Positions 25,315 through 33,776 are shown, counted from the stretch's first letter. The stretch: DNA of 64,000 bases from Halovenus rubra (GCF_026586665.1 NZ_JAODIY010000001.1:186001-250000), one strand, 5' to 3'. A program made the numbers and translations. The notes: generated by a model from the letters alone, not told the origin.

Positions 25315-26328
25315 ATGGGAGACTCAGATCAGCCCTCAGCATCAGACCAACTGAGAGACCTCCTGCAGGAACGCAACCACGATGCGACAGTGGCATGTCT
25401 CGAAAAGTTTGCTGTAACTGAGTCTGTGGATTGCAAGTCTGTGCTACAAACGGCTCAGTGTGTAGCTGGGGAGAAGCCGGCTGTGTTCGACGGACTCGGT
25501 GACGCATTTGCGATGTTTCTCGTTGATGATGACCGGGCAGTCAAGCTGACGACTGCGAAGTTGTTCGTCACGCTAGCACAATCAGAACCCGGGGCTGTCA
25601 TACCTGCTGTCGACTCGCTTGCTGGACGGCTGGCCGACGACGAGGAGTTCTACTATGTTCGGGCACGGTGTGCTGAAGCTCTGGGATATCTCGCGCTGGA
25701 AGCACCTGCCGAAGTTGGTGACCCAGAGATACTAGCAGATCTTCGAATCGGGCTATCGTTCGACAAGCCAGAGGTCAAAGAGAAGTTAGCAAAGGCTCTT
25801 TCATACGTAGCGCTGGGTAATCCGAGTCGACTCCGACATCAGGTCGCGTCGCTGGCTGACCATCTCGACGACGAGCAAGAACTCGTCAGGTATCACCTCT
25901 GTACGGCAGTTGTCGTCGTCGGATATAAGCATCCTGAGAAACTGTCCGACGCAACGAGTGTCCTTCGAGAGCGGATAGACGATGATAATCCCTACGTTAG
26001 AGGTCGCGCAGCGGAGGGTCTCGCCTTGCTCGTCCGTAATGAGGGTACCGACTCGATACCGGACTCTGATGTGGTCGAAACAACTGGAGAGGACCCTCCG
26101 TCGTTTCTGACCACCCGTCTGGCAACTCTCCGAGACTGCACAGGACCCACTGAAGAGTCGGTCCCACCCATAGAACGTATTGGTGCTCTCGAATCTATCC
26201 GGGAGGAAACTGACGACATCGCTGAGAAGATAACGTCGCCCGACGGGTCCGAATGTCTCCATTGCGGTCTCGACTTGCCCGAAGATGGACCGCCGATATG
26301 TCCGCGCTGTGGGACGCCACTTCAGTGA
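25315..26328 (+). CDS. HEAT-repeat protein with C-terminal zinc ribbon
   Basis: A 337-residue helical-repeat protein starting at the ATG 25315-25317 (an upstream in-frame extension has no protein-like character). HEAT-like pairs of helices repeat at about 30-230, with phrases such as YYVRARCAEALGYLALEAP, VKEKLAKALSYVALGNPSRL and PYVRGRAAEGLALLVRNE. The C-terminus has a zinc ribbon, CLHCG and CPRCG (about 315-333). It is probably a cytoplasmic scaffold for protein contacts. Function unknown; the neighbouring iron-uptake operon is separately promoted. Confidence 0.75.
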   Translation: MGDSDQPSASDQLRDLLQERNHDATVACLEKFAVTESVDCKSVLQTAQCVAGEKPAVFDGLGDAFAMFLVDDDRAVKLTTAKLFVTLAQSEPGAVIPAVDSLAGRLADDEEFYYVRARCAEALGYLALEAPAEVGDPEILADLRIGLSFDKPEVKEKLAKALSYVALGNPSRLRHQVASLADHLDDEQELVRYHLCTAVVVVGYKHPEKLSDATSVLRERIDDDNPYVRGRAAEGLALLVRNEGTDSIPDSDVVETTGEDPPSFLTTRLATLRDCTGPTEESVPPIERIGALESIREETDDIAEKITSPDGSECLHCGLDLPEDGPPICPRCGTPLQ

Positions 26329-26360
26329 ATTGGGTCGGTCTAACTTCCGGAATGCTTTTG

Positions 26361-26379
26361 TATAATTAGGCCGGCCTAA
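26361..26379 (+). promoter_or_regulatory. TATA box overlapped by a DtxR-like palindromic operator
   Basis: TATAATT (26361-26367) runs into the perfect 14-bp palindrome TTAGGCCGGCCTAA (26366-26379), which ends 5 bases before the ATG at 26385. TTAGG-N-CCTAA dyads are the core of DtxR/IdeR-family iron-regulator sites, and haloarchaea carry several such regulators. Binding would block the promoter of the uptake operon when iron is plentiful. The regulator itself is not in the window. Confidence 0.6.
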
Positions 26380-26384
26380 AAAAT

Positions 26385-27668
26385 ATGCCAGACAACAAAA
26401 CAGAGCACGAGAGACCGACGCGGCGGGATTATTTGATATACGGCGGCGGGGTTGTCAGTTCGACGTTGCTCGCGGGTTGTACCAGTGATTCGGATTCGTC
26501 GACGGGGACGAGCGACGGTACCGACTCGACACCCACGGACACGCCGACAGCAACACCGACTGCGACGCCTGCTGGCACGGAAGAAACCGAGACAAAAACT
26601 GCGACGCCGGAAGACAAGGGCTACTCGGCGACTATATCACCGGTCGGCACCGTCGACTTCGAGAGCGTTCCTGAATCGGTGTTTACGGTGTTCTCACAGT
26701 ACACCGATATGGCCGTCGCGCTCGGACACGGCGATGCAGTCAACGCGATGTATGTCCCCAAGATGGCCGGGACAACAATGAACCACTACTATCATCACCT
26801 CACCGGCGTCGACTTCGAGTGGGAAGGGCTATATGACCCGCTCAACGCAGGCATCCCCAAAGAAAAACTGTACTCACTCGACAGCGACATTCATCTTGTG
26901 GACCCAGCCTGGGTATCGACACAGAACAACTGGAGTGAAGACGATGCTGCCGAGATTGCAGAGCAGGTTGCCCCGTGGTTCGGCAATTTCTACAGCGGAA
27001 CTCACGACTCTCCACCGGAGGGGTATGACGACTACGAGTTTTACAACCTCTGGGAGCTGTTCGACCGCGTCTCACAGGTATTTGATAAGCGGGACCGCTA
27101 CAATGCGCTTGCGCAGGTACATACTGACCTCGTCGAGACCATCCAAAATGACCTGCCACCTGTTGAGGACCGGCCGACCGCTGTCCGTGTCTCTATCGCT
27201 GCTGACGGCGAGTCGTTCTACACCTACCACCTCAACAAGCCCGGTTACTGGCTGGCTGACACGCGGCCACTGGGTGCCGTTGATGCGTTTGAAGCGCAAA
27301 ACTGGGACGGACTCTGGGGAGAAGTCGACTTCGAACTCATGGCCGAGACCGACCCAGACGTTATACTTCACCTGTGGGGAATCACGCCTGCTCGTAGTAT
27401 GGACGAGATGCGGTCGACGCTTCAAGACCATCCTGTCGGACGCACGCTCAGCGCCGTCAAAAACGACCGAGTGTATGCACAGGGAATGCGCTATCAGGGA
27501 CCAATCATGAATCTCTTCCAGATGGAGATGACAGCCAAACAGCTGTACCCTGACCGTTTTGGCGAGTGGCCCATGTACTCTGACGGCGAGCGCTATCCCG
27601 ATATTCCCGCAGACGAACAGCTATTCAACCGCCAGCGAGTCGCGGATATCATCAACGGAGAGAACTAG
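26385..27668 (+). CDS. Iron-siderophore-type ABC substrate-binding lipoprotein
   Basis: A 427-residue Tat-exported lipoprotein. The signal has Arg13-Arg14 (TRRDYLIYGGGV) and a lipobox LLAGC with Cys32, followed by a Thr/Pro-rich linker (about 40-80). The binding domain shows VESVFTVFSQYTDMAVALG-like class III features and the motif MAETDPDVILHLWGI near 320-334, typical of FepB/BtuF-like proteins that hand ferric siderophores or cobalamin to an ABC importer. The permease and ATPase are not nearby. An iron-regulator-like operator sits at the promoter, and a flavoprotein gene follows with no gap. Confidence 0.8.
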   Translation: MPDNKTEHERPTRRDYLIYGGGVVSSTLLAGCTSDSDSSTGTSDGTDSTPTDTPTATPTATPAGTEETETKTATPEDKGYSATISPVGTVDFESVPESVFTVFSQYTDMAVALGHGDAVNAMYVPKMAGTTMNHYYHHLTGVDFEWEGLYDPLNAGIPKEKLYSLDSDIHLVDPAWVSTQNNWSEDDAAEIAEQVAPWFGNFYSGTHDSPPEGYDDYEFYNLWELFDRVSQVFDKRDRYNALAQVHTDLVETIQNDLPPVEDRPTAVRVSIAADGESFYTYHLNKPGYWLADTRPLGAVDAFEAQNWDGLWGEVDFELMAETDPDVILHLWGITPARSMDEMRSTLQDHPVGRTLSAVKNDRVYAQGMRYQGPIMNLFQMEMTAKQLYPDRFGEWPMYSDGERYPDIPADEQLFNRQRVADIINGEN

Positions 27669-28556
27669 ATGAGCCCCAAAACGCACGATGTTGTGGTTGT
27701 TGGTGGCGGACCGGCAGGCTGTTCAGCCGGTGTGTTTACCGCTCGGTACGGACTACAAACGCTCATCTATGACCGCGGCCGGTCGTCAATACAACGGTGT
27801 GCACATCTCGAGAACTACCTCGGTTTCCCTGCTGGCATCGATATCGAGACGTTCTATGACTTGATTCACGACCACGCCAATGAATCTGGCTGTGAGATAC
27901 GCTCAGATATGGTCACCTCGATCAAGCGGGCTGAAAACGATGATGGATTTATTGTTGAGCCACAGGAAGGTGACAACGTCATTGCCAAGCGTGTTATCGC
28001 TGCGACCCGATACAGCGGCGAGTATCTCCGCCCGCTTGGCGGTGCCGAAATGTTCGAGACACACGAACACGGTGGCGAAGAACACGAGCACTTTGACCAC
28101 GATTATCCCGACGACGATGGCCGGACACCGATCGAAAATCTCTACGTTGCTACTCCTTCGGACGACGACGTACAGGCAATTGTTGCTGCCGGCCATGGCG
28201 GACAGGTCGCCCGCCGACTCATTCATGACGTACGCTTGGCAACCGGGTTTCCCGAGGAGTTCACGGAGCACCACGACTGGGTCCGCCGACAGGCAGAACT
28301 TGATGAGGAATGGGAAGACCGTGACCGATGGCGCGAGTTCTTTGACGAACGCGTCCCCGAAGACCATGACTTCGACCCCGATACATTGACAGAGATACGG
28401 GAGGCAGAGATTGACCGCCGTCTGGGAACGTACGTCGAGACAGAGGCCATCGAACGACGGAAAGAACAAGCACAAAAACGACTTCTGGATCATATCGACG
28501 ACGAACTCATTCGTGAGCACGCCGAGAAACTCGATGCACCGGAAGCAATCGAGTAA
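27669..28556 (+). CDS. Thioredoxin-reductase-like FAD protein lacking the NAD(P)H domain, His-rich loop
   Basis: A 295-residue flavoprotein whose ATG directly follows the stop of the substrate-binding gene, so they are co-transcribed. VVVGGGPAGCSAGVFTAR (9-26) and NLYVATPSDDD with AGHGGQVARRLIHD (about 158-187) are the two halves of a TrxR-type FAD domain. The NAD(P)H domain with its CxxC that normally separates them is missing; in its place is a short loop with HEHGGEEHEHFDHDY (132-146). A charged helical extension of about 100 residues follows. It is probably an iron-linked redox protein such as a ferric-siderophore reductase, fed electrons by a partner; this is inference. Confidence 0.7.
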   Translation: MSPKTHDVVVVGGGPAGCSAGVFTARYGLQTLIYDRGRSSIQRCAHLENYLGFPAGIDIETFYDLIHDHANESGCEIRSDMVTSIKRAENDDGFIVEPQEGDNVIAKRVIAATRYSGEYLRPLGGAEMFETHEHGGEEHEHFDHDYPDDDGRTPIENLYVATPSDDDVQAIVAAGHGGQVARRLIHDVRLATGFPEEFTEHHDWVRRQAELDEEWEDRDRWREFFDERVPEDHDFDPDTLTEIREAEIDRRLGTYVETEAIERRKEQAQKRLLDHIDDELIREHAEKLDAPEAIE

Positions 28557-28849
28557 CCTCTGTCTGGGTATAATACCAAATTCCCGCGACAACGAGTCGT
28601 CTGATAAGCGCTGACAGCGCGACCTTTTGTCTGTCACTTTTCGGTACTACGTCTGGCAAACTGCGTTCTCGTCTCATTTTAGCCCCCTTTTCTACTCAGC
28701 CGTATCCGACGACTGTAACAGCAAGCTACTGTGTTTAGTTGTTATTTTTTCAATTAACGATTAATTCGGACCCTCCTCGTGTTAAAAACCGTCTCCCTAA
28801 TAGTTCGTGGACCGCCACGCTCATAGCTATCGACGCTAGCAGTTCGACT

Positions 28850-29314
28850 ATGATTCGAATTGTCTGGGGACTGGGCACTGCCGGCACTGAAAAAGCGTCG
28901 TTCGACGAGGCGCTGGCAGCAGCGAATGTACACCAGTACAACCTCCGCGAACTCTCTTCAGTTATCCCCGCGTCAGTTTCTATTGACACCAGCGGAACTG
29001 CTCCGGACCTTGGGCCGACTGGCAACGCCCTCGATGCGGTGTTGGCAAGAAAAACAAGTCCACCCGACACCCGTGCGGCCGCTGGCCTCGCGTGGGCGCG
29101 CAGCGACGATGGTCCGGGTATCTTTTATGAGGCCGCGGGGACTGACACCGAATCTGTCCGCGAACGACTCGTCCACGGTGTCGAACACGGCTGCGAACTT
29201 CGGGACATGAACCCGGACATCGAGACGAAGGTGGTCACTGCCGAACCCGCGGCCGAACAGTATTCGACTGCTGTCGTCCTCGCCGTCTACGGCGAGAGCG
29301 AACCGCTCCTGTAA
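28850..29314 (+). CDS. Pyruvoyl-dependent arginine decarboxylase
   Basis: A 154-residue proenzyme that self-cleaves between Ser36 and Ser37 in ELSSVIPASV, giving a beta chain and an alpha chain with the pyruvoyl group. It converts arginine to agmatine. The conserved start IRIVWGLGTAGTEKASFDEA and the later AARSDDGPG-like region fit the PvlArgDC family. In haloarchaea agmatine is needed for polyamine-type modification of initiation factor aIF5A. The ATG at 28850 is supported by an open AT-rich stretch upstream; the longer open frame has no homologous character. Confidence 0.88.
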   Translation: MIRIVWGLGTAGTEKASFDEALAAANVHQYNLRELSSVIPASVSIDTSGTAPDLGPTGNALDAVLARKTSPPDTRAAAGLAWARSDDGPGIFYEAAGTDTESVRERLVHGVEHGCELRDMNPDIETKVVTAEPAAEQYSTAVVLAVYGESEPLL

Positions 29315-29348
29315 CTATCACTGACACTGGAACGACTGACACCGAAAC

Positions 29349-29520
29349 GGCCGACACGTATGCAGACGTCATCGTCACCGGCGTCGGCGGCATGGACAAC
29401 GCGGCAACCTACCACCTTGCCAATCGGGGGCTGGACGTAATCGGACTGGAGCGCTACGTATCCCCCACAGCCAGGGCTCCTCTCACGGACTCACGCGCAT
29501 CATCTCCCTCCCCCACCTCA
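29349..29520 (+). pseudogene. 5' remnant of a sarcosine/N-methyltryptophan-oxidase-type gene
   Basis: Codons from about 29370 read ADVIVTGVGGMDNAATYHLA then NRGLDVIGLERY, the FAD-binding start of SolA/SoxA-type oxidases. After a frameshift near 29462 the next conserved block follows as HSQGSSHGLTRIISLPHLN and then homology stops at the gamma-glutamylcyclotransferase-like gene on the other strand. About 55 of roughly 380 residues remain, with no start codon in frame. The gene was truncated, probably by a deletion joined to the neighbour. Confidence 0.75.
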
Positions 29521-29552
29521 ACCTCTTCGTGTTCTCCGATTCGAGTGACGCG

Positions 29553-29933
29553 CTACTCGGCCCGAACGAGCACCTCATTCTCGTCGAGATGGGCCCGAAC
29601 CCGCTCTTCGAACGAGCCGTCGCCGGGCCACTCGGCTGGAGCGTCCAGCGCCTCGGGGTCGCCGACGTACGTCTCGACGAACCCCCCGGTTTCCAGTGGA
29701 ACCGACAGCCGGACGTAGAGGTCACGGTCAACCCCTTCGTAGCGGTCCAGCGCGGCTACCTCGTCGGTTTCGAGAATCCGTCCGGTCACCGACTCGCCCG
29801 GGGCCAGTGTCGGGTACTCGCCGTCGACTCGTTCGAGGCCCGACAGGGTCGCTGACTCACGGTACTCGAAGCTGTCGAGGACGGTCGCGGCGGTTTCGCG
29901 ATCGGTGAGTGTGCCGTAGACAAAACACTCCAT
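29553..29933 (-). CDS. Gamma-glutamylcyclotransferase/AIG2-like protein
   Basis: A 126-residue protein starting MECFVYGTLTDRETAATVLD, with the characteristic YGTL loop that binds the gamma-glutamyl group, and later EVAALDRYEGVDRDLYVRLS, the YEG region. GGCT-like enzymes split gamma-glutamyl amines or amides to 5-oxoproline. Since haloarchaea use gamma-glutamylcysteine, a thiol-turnover role is possible. The acidic Glu expected as the catalytic base lies around residue 60-65 (LAPGESVTGRILE). A truncated oxidase abuts its 3' end. Confidence 0.8.
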   Translation of the reverse strand: MECFVYGTLTDRETAATVLDSFEYRESATLSGLERVDGEYPTLAPGESVTGRILETDEVAALDRYEGVDRDLYVRLSVPLETGGFVETYVGDPEALDAPAEWPGDGSFEERVRAHLDENEVLVRAE

Positions 29934-29954
29934 ACTGAGGTAGCCAGTGGTTGA

Positions 29955-31106
29955 TTAGCGCTCGTCGATGGGCACGTACTGGCGGTCTTCGGTACCGATA
30001 TATCGGCCCCGTGGGCGAATGAGGCGGTTATCCTCGCTGTATTCGAGCACATGAGCCACCCAGCCCCCTGCACGGGACATGGCAAAAATAGAGGTGTACA
30101 TGTCCACAGGGATACCGAGCTTGTAGTAGACTGAACCGGAGTAGTAGTCGACATTTGGGGCGATGTCCTTGTCGGGGAGGCCCATCTCATCAACGAGGTA
30201 GCCTTCGATTGTCGAGGTGTAGTTGAGCCAGCGCTCGTCGTCGGTGACTTCGGTGAGGTCTTCGAGCTTTGTGCGGAGAATCTTTGCGCGAGGGTCTGTC
30301 ACATTGTAGACGCGGTGGCCCCAGCCGGGGATGCGCCCGCCGGCATCGATAGTGTCTTTGACCCACTGGAGTGAGTCTTTCTCGCTGTCGTCGATTTCTA
30401 GAAGTGTGTTCATCACGTCTTGGTTCGCGCCACCGTGTAGCGGGCCCGAGAGCGCGCCAATCCCTCCCGTGACGGCGCTGTAGAGGTCAGCCTGCGTTGA
30501 GGAGACGACCATCGATGTAAACGTCGAGGCGTTCAATCCGTGGTCTGCATGCAAGATGAGCGCCATATCGAACGTCTCCTCGGCAGTTTCGCTTGGCTCC
30601 TCGCCGGTCAGCATATAAAGGAAGTTACCGGCATGAGAGAGGTCTTTACGCGGCTCAAGAGGCTCCTCGTCGCGACGCAGTCGGTCATAGGCCGCGAGTA
30701 TCGTCGGAATCTTGGCGACGATGCGTCGTCCCATCCGTCGTGTGGCATCACGATCTGTTGGGTCCGCATCGGATTCAGGTTCTGCAGCCGAGAGCAGTGA
30801 GACACCTGTCCGGAGCGCAGCCATCGGATGCTCATCGGAGTCGGCGAGAGCAGCGAGCGTATCGAGTACGTTATCGCCGATATGTCGCTCGCTTTGCATG
30901 GTGTCGGCGAACGATTCGAGCTCTTCAGAAGTCGGTAAATCGCCGTTCCAGAGGAGATAGAGTACTTCCTCGTAACTCGCCTTGTGCGCAAGGTCCTCGA
31001 TATCGTACCCTCGATAAATCAGCCGGCCAGCGTCACCATCAATCTCGCTAAGTGCTGACTCGGCCACAAGCACGCCTTCAAGCCCTTTCTTGAGTGCGTC
31101 AGTCAT
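29955..31106 (-). CDS. Citrate synthase
   Basis: A 383-residue TCA-cycle enzyme joining oxaloacetate and acetyl-CoA. Conserved segments are FIDGDAGRLIYRGYDIEDL-like (27-45), ILHADHGLNASTFTS (substrate His), GPLHGGANQDVM and GGRIPGWGHRVYNVTDPRA (catalytic His). The second ATG (31104-31106), MTDALKKGLEGVLVAES, is chosen since this is how haloarchaeal citrate synthases begin; the first adds six residues. Its length is standard for the archaeal type. The divergent neighbour begins 106 bases away. Confidence 0.95.
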   Translation of the reverse strand: MTDALKKGLEGVLVAESALSEIDGDAGRLIYRGYDIEDLAHKASYEEVLYLLWNGDLPTSEELESFADTMQSERHIGDNVLDTLAALADSDEHPMAALRTGVSLLSAAEPESDADPTDRDATRRMGRRIVAKIPTILAAYDRLRRDEEPLEPRKDLSHAGNFLYMLTGEEPSETAEETFDMALILHADHGLNASTFTSMVVSSTQADLYSAVTGGIGALSGPLHGGANQDVMNTLLEIDDSEKDSLQWVKDTIDAGGRIPGWGHRVYNVTDPRAKILRTKLEDLTEVTDDERWLNYTSTIEGYLVDEMGLPDKDIAPNVDYYSGSVYYKLGIPVDMYTSIFAMSRAGGWVAHVLEYSEDNRLIRPRGRYIGTEDRQYVPIDER

Positions 31107-31211
31107 ACCAGTGGTTGTAACCAATCACGCGTCATAAATCATTATCATTAGAGTCGAGAACGACTGTACAAGACCGAACTGCTAAAGAGCATGCACCAGA
31201 GATTACAGATA

Positions 31212-32168
31212 ATGACACGTCTGGGTACGGCACGCGCCGCCCCCGGTGAGATGGATATCGGCGAACTCGATATTGGTGACGACCGTGATGGCTCTCGCGT
31301 CACGCTCCCTGTCGCCGTTCTCAACGGTGCCGGCACCGGCAAAACGCTGTATATACAGGCAGCGAGCGATGGTGACGAACTCAACGGAGTGGGTGTTCTC
31401 CAACGCGTTGTCCCGCAACTTGACCCGACAGAGATTTCTGGAACGATTCTCATTGTCGGTGTCGCCAACTACTATGCTTTCCAGCGAGGCGAACACCGAA
31501 ACCCCATCGACGATACGAAACTCAACCGCACATATCCCGGCGACAAGAACGGAACGTCGACCGAGCGAATTGCTGCAAACACTTTCGACGCGGCGAGCCG
31601 CGCCGACCTTATTTTGGACTTACACCAGGGCTCGACATCCCAGATGATAAACGAGGTTCGCGTCAGATGTGGTCGCCGTCACCGACTTCACGACGAGTGT
31701 CTCCAGCTTGCAAAGGTCTTTGGCTGCGGTCACATTCTTGACCAGAAGGGACCGGACGGCCAGCTTGCACGTGTGGGCCCAGACGAGGGAATCCCCACGG
31801 TTGACCCCGAGCTTGGTGGCGCTGTCGGCTTCGACGATGAGAGTATCCGGCGCGGGGTCCAAGGCGTTTTCAACGTTCTCCAGTACTACAATTTCTTGGA
31901 GGGAACTGTCGACCAACAGCTTCAGACTCGCGCCGCCGGGTTTGAGCAGTACGGCTCTCCCGTGGGAGGTATCATCGACTTCGATGTCGAACTCGGAGAG
32001 CAAGTTTCTCCCAACACGACCCTGTTCCGCGTGACCGACGTGTTTGGAACTGTCAAAACCGAGATTACGTCGGATTCGAGCGGTATCGTCTGGCGCAAGC
32101 GTCGTCGCCCACCCGTTGCTTCTGGCGAGTATGTCTGTTCTGTTGGGACTGATATCGATACGTACTAG
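31212..32168 (+). CDS. Succinylglutamate desuccinylase/aspartoacylase family protein
   Basis: A 318-residue zinc-carboxypeptidase-like protein. The family motif HGxE appears as SDGDELNG (52-59), so the first zinc ligand is Asp53 rather than His; Glu56 is kept. The third ligand is His138 in ILDLHQGS, and the substrate-binding NRTYPGD segment is at 105-111. The C-terminal about 70 residues (EQVSPNTTLFRVTDVFGTVK) form a biotinyl/lipoyl-like barrel. Relatives remove acyl groups from amino acids; substrate unknown. The Asp substitution could weaken or retune metal binding. The second ATG (31212) is chosen over 31191. Confidence 0.8.
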   Translation: MTRLGTARAAPGEMDIGELDIGDDRDGSRVTLPVAVLNGAGTGKTLYIQAASDGDELNGVGVLQRVVPQLDPTEISGTILIVGVANYYAFQRGEHRNPIDDTKLNRTYPGDKNGTSTERIAANTFDAASRADLILDLHQGSTSQMINEVRVRCGRRHRLHDECLQLAKVFGCGHILDQKGPDGQLARVGPDEGIPTVDPELGGAVGFDDESIRRGVQGVFNVLQYYNFLEGTVDQQLQTRAAGFEQYGSPVGGIIDFDVELGEQVSPNTTLFRVTDVFGTVKTEITSDSSGIVWRKRRRPPVASGEYVCSVGTDIDTY

Positions 32169-32216
32169 GGCTTCGATCAATCCCAGATTTATATTCCTAT
32201 AGCCCTTACTAATTCT

Positions 32217-32789
32217 ATGGCCGAGTCGTCATCTTTTGTTTCAAGCGGCTCCCGGCGGACCCTCGTTGCTGTTGTTGTCTGCCTGTTTTTTGTCGTTGGG
32301 GGAGTTGGTGTTGTTGTCGCTGTGGACGACGTTCCAGGGAGTGACCGGTTACCGACATGGTCTGAGGTATCCCCATCTCTGGAAATCGACGAACCGGTGA
32401 CTGAGCAGTTCATCCACGAAGGGATCAACGACGCTCGTCAGGACCGTAACTTGAGGGCGTTATCACTCGATGAGGAACTCACTGCAGTTGCCCGAAATCA
32501 CAGCGAGGACATGGCCAGCCGTGGCTTTTTCAACCATACGACGCCCAACGGAATCGGTCCTGAAACGCGAGTCCGCCGCGCTGGAGCAGAGTGCACGGCA
32601 GTCAGCGAGAACATCGTCGAACTCCAACGCAACAACCACGAGGAGCCACTCGCTGAGAACGCCGTCGAGGCGTGGCTGAACTCGCCGGGTCATCTCATGA
32701 ACATTGTCGCAGAGAACTGGACACGAACTGGCATTGGTGTCTACACGACCGACGACAACGTCTACGTTACCCAACTGTTCTGTTCGTAA
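32217..32789 (+). CDS. Membrane-anchored CAP (SCP/PR-1) domain protein
   Basis: A 190-residue protein with an N-terminal transmembrane segment (about 16-36, VAVVVCLFFVVGGVGVVVAV) and an extracellular CAP domain. The conserved parts are HEGINDARQDRNLRALSLDE, AVARNHSEDMASRGFFNHTT, VSENIVEL and EAWLNSPGHLMNI (PGHxxNI is the family hallmark). Two Cys (about 119 and 189) could pair. Prokaryotic CAP proteins are secreted, with unclear functions. It follows the desuccinylase-like gene by 48 bases and may share its transcript. Confidence 0.88.
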   Translation: MAESSSFVSSGSRRTLVAVVVCLFFVVGGVGVVVAVDDVPGSDRLPTWSEVSPSLEIDEPVTEQFIHEGINDARQDRNLRALSLDEELTAVARNHSEDMASRGFFNHTTPNGIGPETRVRRAGAECTAVSENIVELQRNNHEEPLAENAVEAWLNSPGHLMNIVAENWTRTGIGVYTTDDNVYVTQLFCS

Positions 32790-32860
32790 GCCGTCGGTTT
32801 CTCCGCGTGTCCGTGTTCTAAAGGCACGACGACTTAAGCGTAGGAACCGTACTATATAAC

Positions 32861-33046
32861 ATGGAGCCGTGGCGACTAATGGCCTGGACAACTGGACTGT
32901 TGCTCATCTGGGCAACACTCGTATCGCTGGTTGGGTACGACCTCACGCCGGTGTCGTTGCTGTTTGCAGCAGTATTCGGGATGCTTGGGTTCTACCTAAG
33001 CGATAAGCTCGTACAACGTTGGGATCCCGATGAAGAAGAAAGCTGA
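32861..33046 (+). CDS. Small two-helix membrane protein
   Basis: A 61-residue protein, MEPWRLMAWTTGLLLIWATL..., with two transmembrane helices (about 5-24 and 28-48) joined by YDLTPV and an acidic tail (RWDPDEEES). A TATATAAC element (32851-32858) lies immediately upstream. The family is not named; such short membrane proteins are common in haloarchaea. Confidence 0.6.
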   Translation: MEPWRLMAWTTGLLLIWATLVSLVGYDLTPVSLLFAAVFGMLGFYLSDKLVQRWDPDEEES

Positions 33047-33066
33047 CTGATTGGTTCGAGTCTGCG

Positions 33067-33330
33067 TTATTCGATTGTTCCGTTGACGTATTTTGCTTTG
33101 TTGAAGCTGTACGTAGCGTAGCTAATGTACAGCGTGAACACAGTTGTCACGCCAATGCCAACCATCCAGCCGGGGGTGACTGTTCCGGAGCCGACCGTCT
33201 CGTGGACCGTTCCCACCGCGATCGTCGTGACAGTGCCCGCGATGAATGAGAGTGGCACGGACACGGCCGCCGCGATGCCTGCGACGATGACGGTAAAGAG
33301 AATTGGTTTTTTACTATCGTCGATCATCAA
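33067..33330 (-). CDS. Small membrane protein
   Basis: An 87-residue protein with an N-terminal helix pair (KPILFTVIVAGIAAAVSVPL, about 8-42) and a third helix (WMVGIGVTTVFTLYISYATY, about 55-74). The tail is polar. It converges on the two-helix protein gene. No family recognised; AT content and size suit an accessory gene. Of the paired starts MM the first is used. Confidence 0.55.
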   Translation of the reverse strand: MMIDDSKKPILFTVIVAGIAAAVSVPLSFIAGTVTTIAVGTVHETVGSGTVTPGWMVGIGVTTVFTLYISYATYSFNKAKYVNGTIE

Positions 33331-33445
33331 TTTAACCTCTGTCTCACTGGTTTATAGAACTGTCGAAGCTTCTGACCAGTTAATAAAACGCGTCAGAGCC
33401 ATGATCGTCCTGCCAGGTGAACGCGAATAGTCGCTGTGATGGCAC

Positions 33446-33776
33446 TCATCTGAGTGCTCGTCCACCATTGCTCTGTCCTGTCTTTGGGTCCCACATTGTA
33501 CCATCAGCGAGCAGTCTTCTCTCAGCTACTTCGAACTCGTACCCCGGGTTCTCGAAGGCATGTCGGCTTTCTTTGCCTGCCGTAATACGGATAGTTTGCC
33601 GCCGACGCAGTCAGTCACGACGCCACCCAACTCAGGGACCCGGGAGTCTGGGTACCCATAATGTCTTCACCGGGGTCAGCTCCTAGGAAAACGGTTGTGG
33701 GTCCGAACGCCTCGCCGACTTCGAGGTCGTCGATGCTCGGAATCGCGTCTTTACCGAGGACGTTCTTGACGTTCAT
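33446..33776 (-). pseudogene. Relic of a DUF3179-type protein
   Basis: Reading left from an ATG at 33774-33776: MNVKNVLGKDAIPSIDDLEV, then a stop after about 53 codons. The IPSIDD phrase is how DUF3179 proteins begin. Further on, in other frames, ESRHAFENPGYEFEVAERRL and LLADGTMWDPKTGQSNGG resemble the family's C-terminal end, stopping at 33446-33448. Most of the central domain (over 200 residues) is missing. A TTTTATA promoter element still lies about 25 bases upstream (33798-33804). The assignment is moderate since it rests on short conserved phrases. Confidence 0.45.

Noticed and set aside
24953-25507. 184-codon minus-strand frame overlapping the HEAT-repeat gene
   Set aside because: Half of it is antisense to a well-supported gene and there is no start outside it; only its left part looks faintly coding.
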